NCBI GenBank assembly: GCA_030248215.1
Contig: JASANG010001312.1
Coordinates: 46,352-110,351 of the forward strand
DNA: 64,000 bases
From: Enoplolaimus lenunculus
Lineage: Eukaryota > Nematoda > Enoplea > Enoplida > Thoracostomopsidae
Direction: 5' to 3'
A model generated the notes under the pieces. That model was not told the DNA's origin and did not search any database. It saw only the letters and a list, made by a program, of their open reading frames with translations. The position numbers were made by a program, and so were the translations under genes. Below, piece after piece: positions 1-10,130 of this stretch. Position 1 is the stretch's first letter, and each line of letters starts with the position of its first letter.

Positions 1-1572
1 TGGGCTGGTTGACATAGTACGACATAATCTACTCCATTTTCAAATTTAATATAATTGTTACCAATATACACTTTTATTGGCGATTAAATAAAATAATCTA
101 ATTTTAATATATGTACAGTCACCGTTGTGAAACAATTTTTGTAAAATCAGGATTTGGGCTCGCAATCGGCAAACATCTGTTACACTACAGAGGTTCCAGG
201 TTGCGACCGGAATTACGTAATACCGAAACGGGAAAGTGAGATTACATGTGTTGCCGTAAAATTCGTTTGTAAGCAATAAATAAATTATTACTACCGAACA
301 ATAGTACGTAACGTTTTTTATCGTATTTTAGCGTATTTCGGCTTTCCAGTTTTAACAGATGCAAAGTGTACCTTAGTGATTTCTGTTCTGTCAGCAATTT
401 TCAGGAAATATATTGTGTAATTGCAACATTTAGAGTACATGCAACAACAGGAAAATGTCTTATAAAATATGGATTATATTACAAATTGGGAATGTTGCAA
501 TACACAGTTGGATAATTTAAAAAACTTAAGTTTATCAGCCCCAGTTTATAACATTTTATTAAAAACTTTCAATACCGAAAATACACGAAAATCCAAGTGA
601 AAAAATACCGGATTTTAATATCGCGACCGGATAGTGAAAAATAACAAATTTCCGGTTGCACCCTGATAGGTTAAAATTCGTAAACGGGGAAAACAATAGA
701 TTCCGAACGACGCCGGTGTGTACTGTATAACCCCTCAATATTGTTCAAAATATATTAGGTGCATTTTGTACCCACGTACAAGTACTATTTCTATATATAT
801 CTATTATTTCGTGCCAGCGACAAATATACACACCGTAAAATTTTCCAAATGCGCCAGGTGGCACTATCATTCATAGACTGAAAATATTTTATTGACAAAA
901 TAGCAAATGGATCAATAAACCTATGCGGATATTAGCTACGCAGGACCAACGAAAACAACCAAATAACATCCAATTCGAAACTTTCTTCTAACTACCAAAA
1001 ACTCTTAAATTTCTGGCTATAAATTCAAGGCTACGTGAATATACAATTTATATATACTAGAATTTTATGTAATATGCACGTAAATTGCACGGGGGTCAGC
1101 CAACACTACTTGAAAATTTAAAAAACATTACAAAAAACGTGCTGCAAACTATGGTATTTTTTAAAGCAATGACATACTTCTCCCACGTAGTCTATCTAGA
1201 TTAAGCATCCAAACAAAAAGTTCTTCTGGATGGAAAGTACATGTTTTACTTACAGTGGAAAAAACACCTAAATGAGCTGAGCTCAATACAAAAAGCCTCC
1301 AATAACGATTATTTCTGGGTTAGAAAACAACATAAACCAAACATGGCGTATTAGAAAATAAAACCTGAAAAGTTGTGGATTCTACGCATCAAACTAGCAT
1401 ACTAATGTTGAGAATAACGTCCGACAATCTTAAGTGCAATTCAGTACGTATTTGTTCTTAAACAACGTTAAACGGCATAGCGTAAAGCAGTAGTGATCAA
1501 CCATTGAACATGAATAACTACGTATATATACGTAATAGATTTACAACTATACATATTTATATAAATAGTTAC
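1..1572. other. Intron or flank of the ZNF706-like gene
   Basis: No exon could be read here on either strand. On the minus strand this should be the first intron of the ZNF706-like gene, whose last exon would carry the zinc-finger histidines; I searched for that exon and did not find it, so it probably lies left of the window. The stretch contains the MITE at 197-665 and otherwise AT-rich unique-looking DNA. Confidence 0.5.
197..665. mobile_element. hAT-like MITE with terminal inverted repeats
   Basis: The left end reads CAGGTTGCGACCGGAA and the right end, reverse-complemented, reads CAGGGTGCAACCGGAA. The flanking 8-mers, agaggttc on the left and ataggtta on the right, match at 6 of 8 positions, which fits a decayed 8-bp target duplication of the hAT superfamily. 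The inside has no coding capacity. The same terminal motif recurs at 29430-29446, 55351-55748, 57313-57690 and 60013-60410, so this is a family in this genome. Confidence 0.6.
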
Positions 1573-1707
1573 CTTACAAATAGCACATTGGTAAGTGAGT
1601 TTCACGGCAGCTGACTTGTTGGTATGCTGAGCATTCTTCTTCGCTTCTTGGTGCTTTTTCTGCTGGTTTTTCTGTTGCGATTGAATTTTTTGCTGACCTC
1701 TAGCCAT
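1573..1707 (-). CDS. ZNF706: ZNF706-like protein, first coding exon (partial gene)
   Basis: This exon encodes 45 residues beginning MARGQQKIQSQQKN, which matches the start of the ZNF706 family: an N-terminal 4F5/SERF-like basic, glutamine- and lysine-rich segment followed by one C2H2 zinc finger. The exon ends YQCAICK, carrying the two zinc-binding cysteines, and is followed by a good donor (AAG then GTAACT). The histidine half of the finger must be on the next exon, to the left and probably outside the window. Human ZNF706 is a short protein of about 76 residues, so about 30 residues are missing here. The family is linked to regulation of translation and protein aggregation; nothing here tells more about its role. 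Confidence 0.85.
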
Positions 1708-1978
1708 ACTTTCTATCCAGTAAACTAACCAAGATGTTGAATAAACCGGTATAATGACTATGCAACTATACGTATATACAATTTGCTTTTACGTATTATA
1801 CATTAATTTTAAGCATAAACACATGCCTATCAAAGTGCAAAAGTAATTCCTGGTACAAAACCTATAATATACTAGTCGCGGTAAAAATATATACGTTTTA
1901 TATAGCAGAGCTCAATCGCATCTATGCCTTAAAAATAGTTTTATATATTTCACACGCCCAAAAACGTTACATTTAATG

Positions 1979-2384
1979 CAGAGTGCCACTGGAATTCCGG
2001 TTCCGTCATTTTTTCTCCTTCTGGTTCCGGTAAATTTTTACCGGAATAAAAAATTCCGGTGTTAAATTTTGGTCGGTGGAAATTAAGATATTTTGCTAAA
2101 AAATGACGATAAAAGTTAGATTTCATTAGTAGAGTATGTAAACCTTGGCCATCGAAGAAAATAAACCATCGAAGGTAGATTACACTTCCGTGGATTATGA
2201 AAATATAAAACACAGCAGATAAAGTGAATACCTATCTCCAACTAGGATTATTCCACCAATAATATTGCAAAAAAATAAAATGAATTTTCGATGGCATGTA
2301 TTTTCATTTTCCGGTTCCGTTTCCGATAATTTTTTCAAAGTCCATTTCAGGTTCCGATAAATTGTAATTCCGGCTTTACATTGG
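1979..2384. repeat. Degenerate inverted-repeat element, CCGGAATT type
   Basis: The stretch opens with CAGAGTGCCACTGGAATTCC and closes with a loosely inverted match (AATTCCGGCTTTACATTGG). Between them are many scattered GGTTCCG and TTCCGATAA words. A related start (ccactggaattacgg) occurs at about 31640. It is probably an old non-autonomous DNA element; its boundaries are uncertain. Confidence 0.3.
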
Positions 2385-2519
2385 CTAACAAATCAGATTG
2401 CTTTGTAAACTTTATAATTTGTTGACTCACGTAGTACTAGGCATTGTGAAAAATCATTATTTGGGCTTGATGCCAGTTAGCCTGCATTTGTGACATGCTA
2501 ATGCATGTAGACGATGCCA

Positions 2520-2870
2520 GCTCATGCTAATGCTGTGTACATCGAAGAAAGGCTAATGCAGATATTATTATGTAGAGCCATAAAACTACATATACAGAAG
2601 CCATAATCATTATACACAGAGAGGAACCAAGATTCACACAAAACCTTAATATCTGTAATTGACGTTACACACACAGAGGACATATGAAAACACAAAAACA
2701 CGGCAGCTGATCGTTAGGTGACGTACCTCAAATGTAGCGCGCTGGACTGGGAATTTGTCGGCCATGGGACTATGGGACCGATACCTCGTAAGAGCGCTCC
2801 CCATTTTCAGCTGCAAACACTCAGAAATAAAAAACGTCGTACCCTAGCCTACCCAACTTAACACATGGTG
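2520..2870 (+). repeat. SINE-like tRNA-derived repeat, copy A
   Basis: This shares about 340 bases with 4080-4420, including tagagccataaaa, cacagaggaaccaagat and, further on, a tRNA-like block. In this copy the Pol III box A region is eroded (tacctcaaatgtagcgcgct), and the box B region reads gggaccgatacctcg. The tail ends near a cccaacttaacaca motif shared with the other two copies. Because the tRNA-like block sits in the middle rather than at the 5' end, the unit may be a dimer or a SINE inserted in another repeat. Confidence 0.5.
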
Positions 2871-3528
2871 ACTACAGTGGGATCGCAGTGGCAAATTGTG
2901 GCGCTCATCTTGGCGGCAGAGTCTCGGTTTCGCTCTATTTCTAACCGTTATAGAAAATACAAATACGATTTTCTAACAAAAGTTTTGAATATTTTTATCT
3001 GCTCATAATTGCCTTTTTATTCGTACAATTAAATTCGCAGCTAAACTTGATTTTTACTTTATTTATCACTTAAGACTTGTGCCACAAACGCAACGATTTA
3101 AAACTGTCACAGAACTATCACCAACTGCAATTATAAGTAACGTTGCACCTATATGAAAATGAACTTAAGCGGATTATATGCTAACTTCAGTGCCAATATT
3201 AATTATTAATCAAAACATTACTTGATGATCAACTTTGTAAAAAGCTCACTCACTTTGCTTGTGCTGTGCAATTTATATTCTTGTTTACTTCCCCACGCCG
3301 ATGCCTAGCTGAAGGTTAAACCTAGACAAGCCATCCATATCATAATGAAATAAATTGTGGATCTTGAACCTTGTATTAAAACAGTCATAGTGTGGAGGGA
3401 TGGAAACCGGTGCCCTATTTTAAATGATCACGCGTATACATTTAGTCCAAAATACGAGCAGAACATTGCTACTACCTTTCTTCAAATCAAACTAGCTCAG
3501 TTAATAGCAATTGTTTATCACTTTTTCA

Positions 3529-3950
3529 GATTGCAAAACGGAACTGGATTATATCGGAATCAGAATCGGAACAGCAAATTACTTATGCCGGAATTGTCAT
3601 GGGAATCGGAACTAGAAATTTTTTGACTGTACGGACAATTTGTATTGACAAATAAAATATATTGATGCAGGGTGTCTGTTGATTGGCAACAATTTTCAAA
3701 AACGTGCCCATAAACAAACTGGCGATGATTTTTGGGTCTGAAAAAGCTAAATTACAATTAATTATTTTAACTCATGGAAAGCAATTTAGTAGGTACATTA
3801 ATATCAAAGATTTTTTTGTAAGTTATCACAAGTAAGATTAAAATTAGAATTTTTAAATTCCGATACCGACTGATTGTGCCATAGAAATCGGAATCGGAAC
3901 TCGGTCCCAATCGGAATTCTAATCGGAATCGGAATTCCGGTTGCAAAAAG
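3529..3950. repeat. Element rich in CGGAATCGGAA, with weak terminal inverted repeats
   Basis: The left end has ttgcaaaacggaac and the right end, reversed, has ttgcaaccggaattccg. The edges are full of GGAATCGGAA words. It looks like a decayed relative of the CCGGTTGCA-ended MITEs seen elsewhere in the window. There is no coding capacity. Confidence 0.3.
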
Positions 3951-4079
3951 CGGCTTTTTCTCCTCTTTGATCTCGATTACAGAGACCAGCTAATTCCCGA
4001 GACTTGCTGTGCCGAGAACGCTAGGACGACGTGCAGGAAAAACTGGGAATGTAGCAGACCGGCGCATTTAGACATCACC

Positions 4080-4420
4080 AGCTCATGTTGTTGCTAACGC
4101 TTTACATCGGCAAAAGGTTAATGTTTATGTAGAGCCATAAAAGGCACATACTTGATCAGAAGTCATAAACACAGAGGAACCAAGATACATGCATAGTGGT
4201 AAAAGGCATATGTATGGTTCGACACATGCAGCACAATCATATACGTACGTACACATAAATACAACAGTTGATTGTGAGGTGCCGTGGCTCAGTGGTAGCA
4301 AGCTGGACTGAGAATCTGTCGGTCATTGGTAATGAGATCGAAACCTGCTTAGAAAGCCCCTCATTTTCAGATGCGAGCACAGAAAAATGTAGTATCCTGA
4401 CCTAGCCAACTTATCACAGC
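4080..4420 (+). repeat. SINE-like tRNA-derived repeat, copy B
   Basis: The tRNA-like block at about 4270-4350 has a good box A (TGGCTCAGTGGTA) and a box B-like GAGATCGAAACCTG. It is followed by the family tail (tagccaacttatcaca). The left part matches copy A at 2520-2700. No tRNA gene is likely: the stems do not pair well and the repeat occurs three times. Confidence 0.55.
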
Positions 4421-5111
4421 ACCTACCCATTAGCTTTGAATTCTAAAATTGCTGCTATCAAACAAAAATAGTTTTTATGCTCACTAAACTCGCTCGCAAA
4501 TCACTTTTATACGTCATTATCCCCTCAACAAACTAAATTTTGACTACGCCCCGGTCCTCCTATGTCTCTCTTCCCAGTTTCGGTTTAAACGGCGTTTTTA
4601 TTATATTTCTTTGTATTTTTATTGGTATATTTTGCTCAAATGCTAGATTGGGCATCTAGTGCGTTGCGCTGTCGCAATATACCAGTTGGGACGCTGTGAA
4701 CTTGAGAATAAATATAACCGGAGTGGGACTGGAAATGAAATTTCTAGAGTTACAATATAAAGAGTCACCGAAGTTAGTGGAGTATGGTTATTTGTGCAGC
4801 TTGGGTAATCGAATAAAGTTAATATAAGCGTTAATTTGTCTTGAATTAATATTTACTTGCATAATATAAACTTTTGTGTTTACAGTGCCCCAACCGGCCG
4901 CGTCTTTACCGAAGCGTTGAGGTTCTAACAACCCGCGTAGTATTACAGATGTTTGCAAAACAGCGGTTTATAGCCTGTGGGTACACAGCGTGTGGAGTAT
5001 GTGCACAAATTTAGGAATTCTCGTTATTGTGGTATTTGCTGTATGTTCGTGTTGAATCGTTTCAAATTTTTGTCTACATGTCCACTGTGACGGCCCTTAT
5101 AAGGCATAACA

Positions 5112-5290
5112 ATCTAAAAACTCACCAGCTGAATGTGAGGCGGAGCGGCTCAGTGGTAGCGCGCTTGACTGAGACTCTGTCGGCCATAGTCATGGGATCG
5201 AAACCTCGTAAGAACGCCCCTCATTGTCAAATGCAAGCACTCAGAATTAAAAAAACTATCTTACCGTAGCCTATCCAACTTATCACAGTT
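5112..5290 (+). repeat. SINE-like tRNA-derived repeat, copy C (short)
   Basis: Here only the tRNA-like block and tail are present: box A CGGCTCAGTGGTAGCGCG, box B-like GGGATCGAAACCTCG, then the tail ending tatccaacttatcacag. It is the best-preserved Pol III promoter of the three copies. Confidence 0.55.
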
Positions 5291-5774
5291 CACGTTCAAT
5301 AAATTTCTGTCTTATTGCACACCATAACTAAAGTCTCTGAACAACTAAAAATATAGCGAACATTTTTCCCCACACAACCGATCGCAGTTTATGTTTTAGT
5401 TACTAGCTAAGTAAATTGTTGTCTTGTACAAGGTGAGCGTATTAAACACGAAAAACATCAGTCTGCTCCTTGAACGCAAACCTGATCAAAGCTATTTCCA
5501 CATGTTACAAGTTTCTGATCTGTATTTCAGTACCATATTTCAAATGATACCAAACCCCAATTTGCACGAAATAATCAAAAACTTAATTATAATTCATTCG
5601 TTTATTTCAATAATCCCACACAATCAATTAGGAAATGAGGAATGTGGAAGGCAGACACATGTCTGTTTAATGAGAACACGACGATAGTTTGCAAGTGTAT
5701 CGTGAGTGGTGAGGAAACTGTTACTGTTATCGTACTACCGCGGCCCACGTAAAGTAGCTTGTTTTTTGCTTACA

Positions 5775-6055
5775 CTTAACCCCTTCTCACATTGAGTTGC
5801 CTATAGGCAACTCAGCGCAGTGTATATACGTTATAAAATAATATATATCACACCGTGTTGAACAATTGCAACACGTATAGATAAGATAGTACTAAATTAC
5901 CACAAGACGTGAGAGCCCCCTCGGGCTCGAGCGTCAAGCTTCTATAGCTGAGTGGTAATGGTATACGCTTCCCACTCCAGTCACTGGAGTTCGAATCTTA
6001 GCATAAAAGTAGGTCTCAGGGAAAATAGAAAATATTCATGTGAGAAATGGTTAAG
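5775..6055 (+). mobile_element. TIR element carrying a tRNA-like unit, copy 1
   Basis: The terminal inverted repeats are CTTAACCCCTTCTCACAT at the left and CTTAACCATTTCTCACAT (reverse complement) at the right. Just inside the left end is a near-perfect palindrome around TTGCCTATAGGCAA. A second hairpin, GAGCCCCCTCGGGCTC, precedes a tRNA-like block with box A TAGCTGAGTGG (near 5946) and box B GAGTTCGAATC (near 5987). The middle resembles tRNA-Gly (CCC anticodon region), but that assignment is tentative. Confidence 0.55.
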
Positions 6056-6076
6056 CGAAAAATTTTCATACTATCT

Positions 6077-6318
6077 ATAACCCCTTCTCACATTGAGTTG
6101 CCTATAAGCAACTTATCGCACCGTGTTGAACAATTGCAACACGTATAGATAGTACTAAATTACCACAAGACGTGAGAGCCCCCTCGGGCTCGAGCGTCAA
6201 GCTCCTATAGCTGAGTGGTGATGGTATACGCCTCCCACTCCAGTCACTGGAGGTCGAATCCTAGCATAAAAGTAGGTCTCAGGAAAAATAGAAAATATTC
6301 ATGTGAGAAAGGGTTAAG
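6077..6318 (+). mobile_element. TIR element carrying a tRNA-like unit, copy 2
   Basis: This is a second, directly repeated copy only about 20 bases after the first. It keeps the TIRs, the GAGCCCCCTCGGGCTC hairpin, box A near 6208 and a better box B, GAGGTCGAATCCT. It lacks about 40 bases present in copy 1 after the first palindrome, so the two are not a simple recent tandem duplication. Confidence 0.55.
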
Positions 6319-6546
6319 CTTATGCGCAGACTTACGCCTTAGGCAGGGTGTAATCGGCATTTGTCTGCGGCAAAAAACTGTGTCCGTTTCCGTAATTTTC
6401 ACTAGTATCTGAATCTCCTCTGCAAACCTTTCTTTGCGTGTGGATTAAATACACACCCGCTAACTTTCTGTAGAACGTGAAAGTTTGACTTTTTATAAAA
6501 CCTCAAAGCTTTATCGCAAATAGTACCAGATTAATGTGTATTTAAG

Positions 6547-8505
6547 CTACACACAACATAAATTGTCATGAAATTTGAAGAATCCTACTTTCTTAAATTT
6601 TCAAGACATTAATGTCTTATTTTGTATTTCAGACATTATCATTGAAACACGGTAGTGTTTTCAATATATGTTTCAAGCCTCGAGAATGCACGCTTTTTGA
6701 AAGTTTTGCAGAATGTTCTCTGCAGGAAAGCAGAGCTGGAATGAGGTAACTTACGTATAGAATATCCTAATTAGCCGGTTCGACACCATACACAAATTGA
6801 ACAGCTGAACGTCTCATTTAAGTTGTTATTAAAAGTTTGATTTTTGTAATTTTTCGAAAAATTGTATTACAAATATATAATTACCATAGCTAGTCGATAT
6901 TATTTTGTGATGCTAATGACAACGTGCAATAGATTACGTGTCACTGCGATGTTTGTTCTACTGAAATTGCTAACTAAGACAGTAATATTTTGTAATAACC
7001 TCCCATGCATTATAGCTTAGAACAGGCTGCTTTTTGGTGGATTGCAATGGAGCCAATGTACGCTTTAGACTTATATTTTGTTTAGGCCTAGGCGTACGCT
7101 TAGGAGTAGACTTAGCATAAAACCGCACAGTATCTCATGTAAAAGAAAGAAACTAGGTAAAAGTGCCCCTAGAAGGGACAGATTTTGATATGTTTCGCTT
7201 GAAGCATGTAAAAGAGTTTAAACAAGGGTTAGTTAGACCATAGATCAGTAGGTAATGCTTACAATATTAGCTCCATAACTTCTATGAAAATAGTTGTCAT
7301 TTATATCTTTGACGGACGTCTTTCAGTGTTAACACGCTTGTGGTCAGTGAAATAAGAAACATATGGGCCCAACGAACTTTCATCTGTTAAGCTATAAATT
7401 GACACTATGGGTTTTCAAGGCGTCCTAAAGTACAACTCTCAACATGCCTTTCGTATAACAGTCAGTTGCCTTTTAAAAGTTATCTCAATTGACCGCCAGC
7501 AGAACGTGTTCTTTGAAATATTTAGCAACGTTTGAATTGTATTTTCTTGACGAATAGCTTAAATATGTCACGTCACAGAACACAATTTGGAAAAGTTTCT
7601 GGACTTCACATCATCAAATTGTCATGGTAAAGATAGCTAAAACAGTCGAGCACGTATGCGTGACATTTTGTATTCGATAATCAATAGACGCAATTTGTAA
7701 TCTTGCCATATTGAAATATTTAATAATCAAGTTTTAGAAACATAATCTTTCAAAACTCAAAAAATATCCTCTTCCAATGAAAAATACTAGATTAGATCAC
7801 TTATAAACTGAACATTGTAAGACCCAACAAAGGCTAAAATTAAGCTGATGGGTGATGTCCCTTGGGCCCATATGTTTCGTTTCGCTGACCGTAAGCGTGT
7901 TAACACTGAAAGACAGCCGTCAAAAATATAGATGACAACTATTTTCATAGAAGTAATGAAGCTAATATTATAAGCATTACCTACTGATCTATGGTCTAAC
8001 TAACCCTTGTTTAAACTCTTTTACATGCTTCAAGCGAAACATATCACAACCTGTCTCTTCTAGGGACACTTTTACCTAGTATAGCCTTTGACAGCTCAGA
8101 AATTTGTGTCTGAAATGGTTAAAACAAAAATGTTTAATATTAAAAAAATTATCATTTACAATTTATAAGAAACAATCTTGTTATATTTGTAAAAAAGTAG
8201 CTCCGTTTATATTCTTTAATAGAGTATATATGTATATATAAATGATCGAATTTCAAAAATATTTCGGGTTGAGCTCAGGAAGGCGGCTTCTCTGGCAAAT
8301 CTTGTTTCTAAGATATGTGTCAAAAACAGCAAAACAAGCCTTTAATTTCAGACAGATTTGTCTTATATTTCACACGATTTCTGAAAAACTTCAAAAACTT
8401 TGTCTTGCATTTGAAGACATAATATATGTCTGGAGTCTAAAGACATAATTGTCTTGAATTTAAGAAAATATTTCTTGAATATCAGAAAATGTGTTTGATG
8501 TGTAC
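6547..8505. mobile_element. TACACACAAAATA-ended element, interrupted copy
   Basis: The outer parts (about 6548-6655 and 8095-8505) match the left and right parts of the intact copy at 31013-31488, including gtagctccgttta and the repeated words around 'gacataa-tgtctt'. About 1.4 kb is inserted between them, of which 7152-8080 is a separate fold-back element. Confidence 0.5.
7152..8080. mobile_element. Fold-back element with arms of about 220 bp
   Basis: The left arm (7152-7371, starting ACTAGGTAAAAGTG) is repeated in reverse complement at 7860-8080 (ending CACTTTTACCTAGT). The arms also share GGGCCCATATGTTTC at their inner ends, and they differ by scattered substitutions. The spacer of about 490 bp has no recognisable gene. 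This is a non-autonomous DNA transposon of fold-back type; the family is unknown. Confidence 0.7.
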
Positions 8506-8879
8506 ACTACACAGTATATATTCATGTTAGAATTTGTATTAGATAAAATTTCGTATCCAAACGCCAAAAATTTAGTTATTTTCATATAATGGTCATAGTC
8601 AAATTTTATAAAAAATAACGAAATTTATCTCCTGTACATTTCGACTGCCGCATTCACGGACAAGGTTAGACTTTTAGGGCAGGCTCCGTATGAGGCTCAA
8701 AAACTTTGGTAAAGGTTTCTTCTTTTAGAAGTACCTAGGCTTTAGGTAAACTTTTACTCTAACCTTAGTCTACACGTAACCCTATCCTCAGCCTATGGAG
8801 AACGCGTAGAAAAGTAAAATTTATCTATGATCTTAAAAGTGTTATGTACTCTTGTTCATGGTTCCCGCACAGAACGCTG

Positions 8880-9275
8880 CCAGAGAAGTGGCCGCCGTAC
8901 AAATGGCCGCCCGACAGAGACCGCCTGAACGAAATACCGTCTAGACAATAGGCTGTCTAGACAAAGGACCGCCTGAACAGAAGGCAGTCAGGATAAAAGC
9001 CGTCCGGACAAAAAAGCCGTCAGGAGAAAAAGCCGTCCGGACAAACGGCCGTCCGGACAAAAGACCATCTGGACGAAAGGCTGTCTGGGCAAAAGGCCGT
9101 CCGCACAAAAGGCCGTTCAAACAAAAGGGCGTTGGACAAAAGACCGCCTGGACAAAAGACCACAAAAGACCGTCCGGACAAAAGGACGTCCGACAAAAGA
9201 CTGTCTGGAGTCTGGACAAAGGGCCGTCCGGACAAAAGACCGTCTGGACAAAAGGCCGCCCGGACAAAAACATCC
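8880..9275. repeat. 16-bp minisatellite, GCCGTCCGGACAAAAG unit
   Basis: Imperfect tandem copies of GCCGTCCGGACAAAAG run through this stretch, best preserved from about 9000 to 9270. Each unit contains the palindrome GTCCGGAC. Because 16 is not a multiple of 3 and the unit lacks minus-strand stops, open reading frames appear on the minus strand in all three frames; they are not genes. Confidence 0.85.
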
Positions 9276-9316
9276 AACGTGTTGACCAAAATGTAACACA
9301 TCCAAGGCGAAAATCC

Positions 9317-9500
9317 TATGACCAGACGTGCAGCGCCGCCACTCCTACATGACGGCTACTGGAATTCCGTTGTTTCTTTAGCAAAAATCACAAGCATAAG
9401 TTTGGCAGAGAGAACTGGAAAAGTGGAATATTCAAAACGTCTAGATATAATCCTTGGTTCGGTAGAAAAAAATATGAAGTGTATAAGTTTGTTTGGAAAA
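9317..9500. repeat. Fragment of the GGAAAATTCAAA repeat family
   Basis: This shares gaccaga-gtgc-gc-gccact with 44325-44365 and then has the 'ggaaaagtggaatattcaaaac' type words that characterise the arrays at 44.3, 48.8-49.9 and 56.5-59.2 kb. It is non-coding. Confidence 0.4.
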
Positions 9501-9712
9501 TGGGAAAAGGATACTGATATTGATTTGGCCTCTTTAGAGGGTACACCCTGCGATTCGATTACGGACTGTTCTTTGTTTTAACCCGTTCTCCACCGCCCTT
9601 CGTTATCCGGTATTGCAACTATCCGTTGAATTAAACGTTTGCTTGTCTTGTATCAAAAACTTAAGCGATAATGCAATGTTGTACTCAGGAATGTACTTAC
9701 TTCAAGATTAAG
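9496..9712 (+). mobile_element. Fragment of the CTGTAGTGACCCGAATAAG MITE family
   Basis: This matches the second half of the complete copy at 28093-28525 (reverse orientation) and of the copy at 42342-43139: gagggtacaccctg, ccgcccttcgttat, ggtattgcaactatccgttg and tcttgtatcaaaa occur in the same order. Both terminal repeats are missing here. Confidence 0.55.
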
Positions 9713-9738
9713 TATGCCTTAAAGATTCGAACTCAACA

Positions 9739-10130
9739 TTAGTCCGGATGTCCGGATATCCGGATACACGTTTCATTTCGGTTACATATCCGGATATTTT
9801 TCATATCCGGATATCCGATGCCCATATATAGTCCTGGAGTATTATTCAGTAAATTTAGAGATAATTGACATACATGAGCTTTACGGATGTGAAAAATATA
9901 CGGATATGTAACGAAAATAGCCCATGTATAGAACATGACCGGAACATTTTCCTGCTGGGCCGTAATAGAGTCAGCTTTAGCTTAAAACTGATATCCTGTT
10001 ATCTGGATATCCGGATATGAAAAATATCCCGATATGTATTCGAAAAGGGCCATGTATAGAACATGGCTTGAACGGTTTCCTGCGGCGCTGTATAGAGTCA
10101 GCTTAGACTTAAGCTTAAGTAAGCGAAATG
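9739..10130. repeat. ATATCCGGATAT palindrome cluster with tandem duplication
   Basis: Several copies of ATCCGGAT and ATATCCGGATAT occur at 9743-9820 and 9995-10030. A unit of about 120 bp (catgtatagaacatg, then tttcctgc, then tagagtcagctt) is present twice, at about 9925-9990 and 10045-10105. The catgtatagaacatg word recurs at fold-back element ends elsewhere. Confidence 0.5.

Noticed and set aside
5941-6010. Possible tRNA gene
   Set aside because: Box A and box B are present but the stems do not pair as a real tRNA, and the unit is repeated inside a TIR element.
8941-9305. Three overlapping minus-strand open frames of 62-110 codons
   Set aside because: They are all translations of the 16-bp minisatellite; the open frames follow from the repeat composition.
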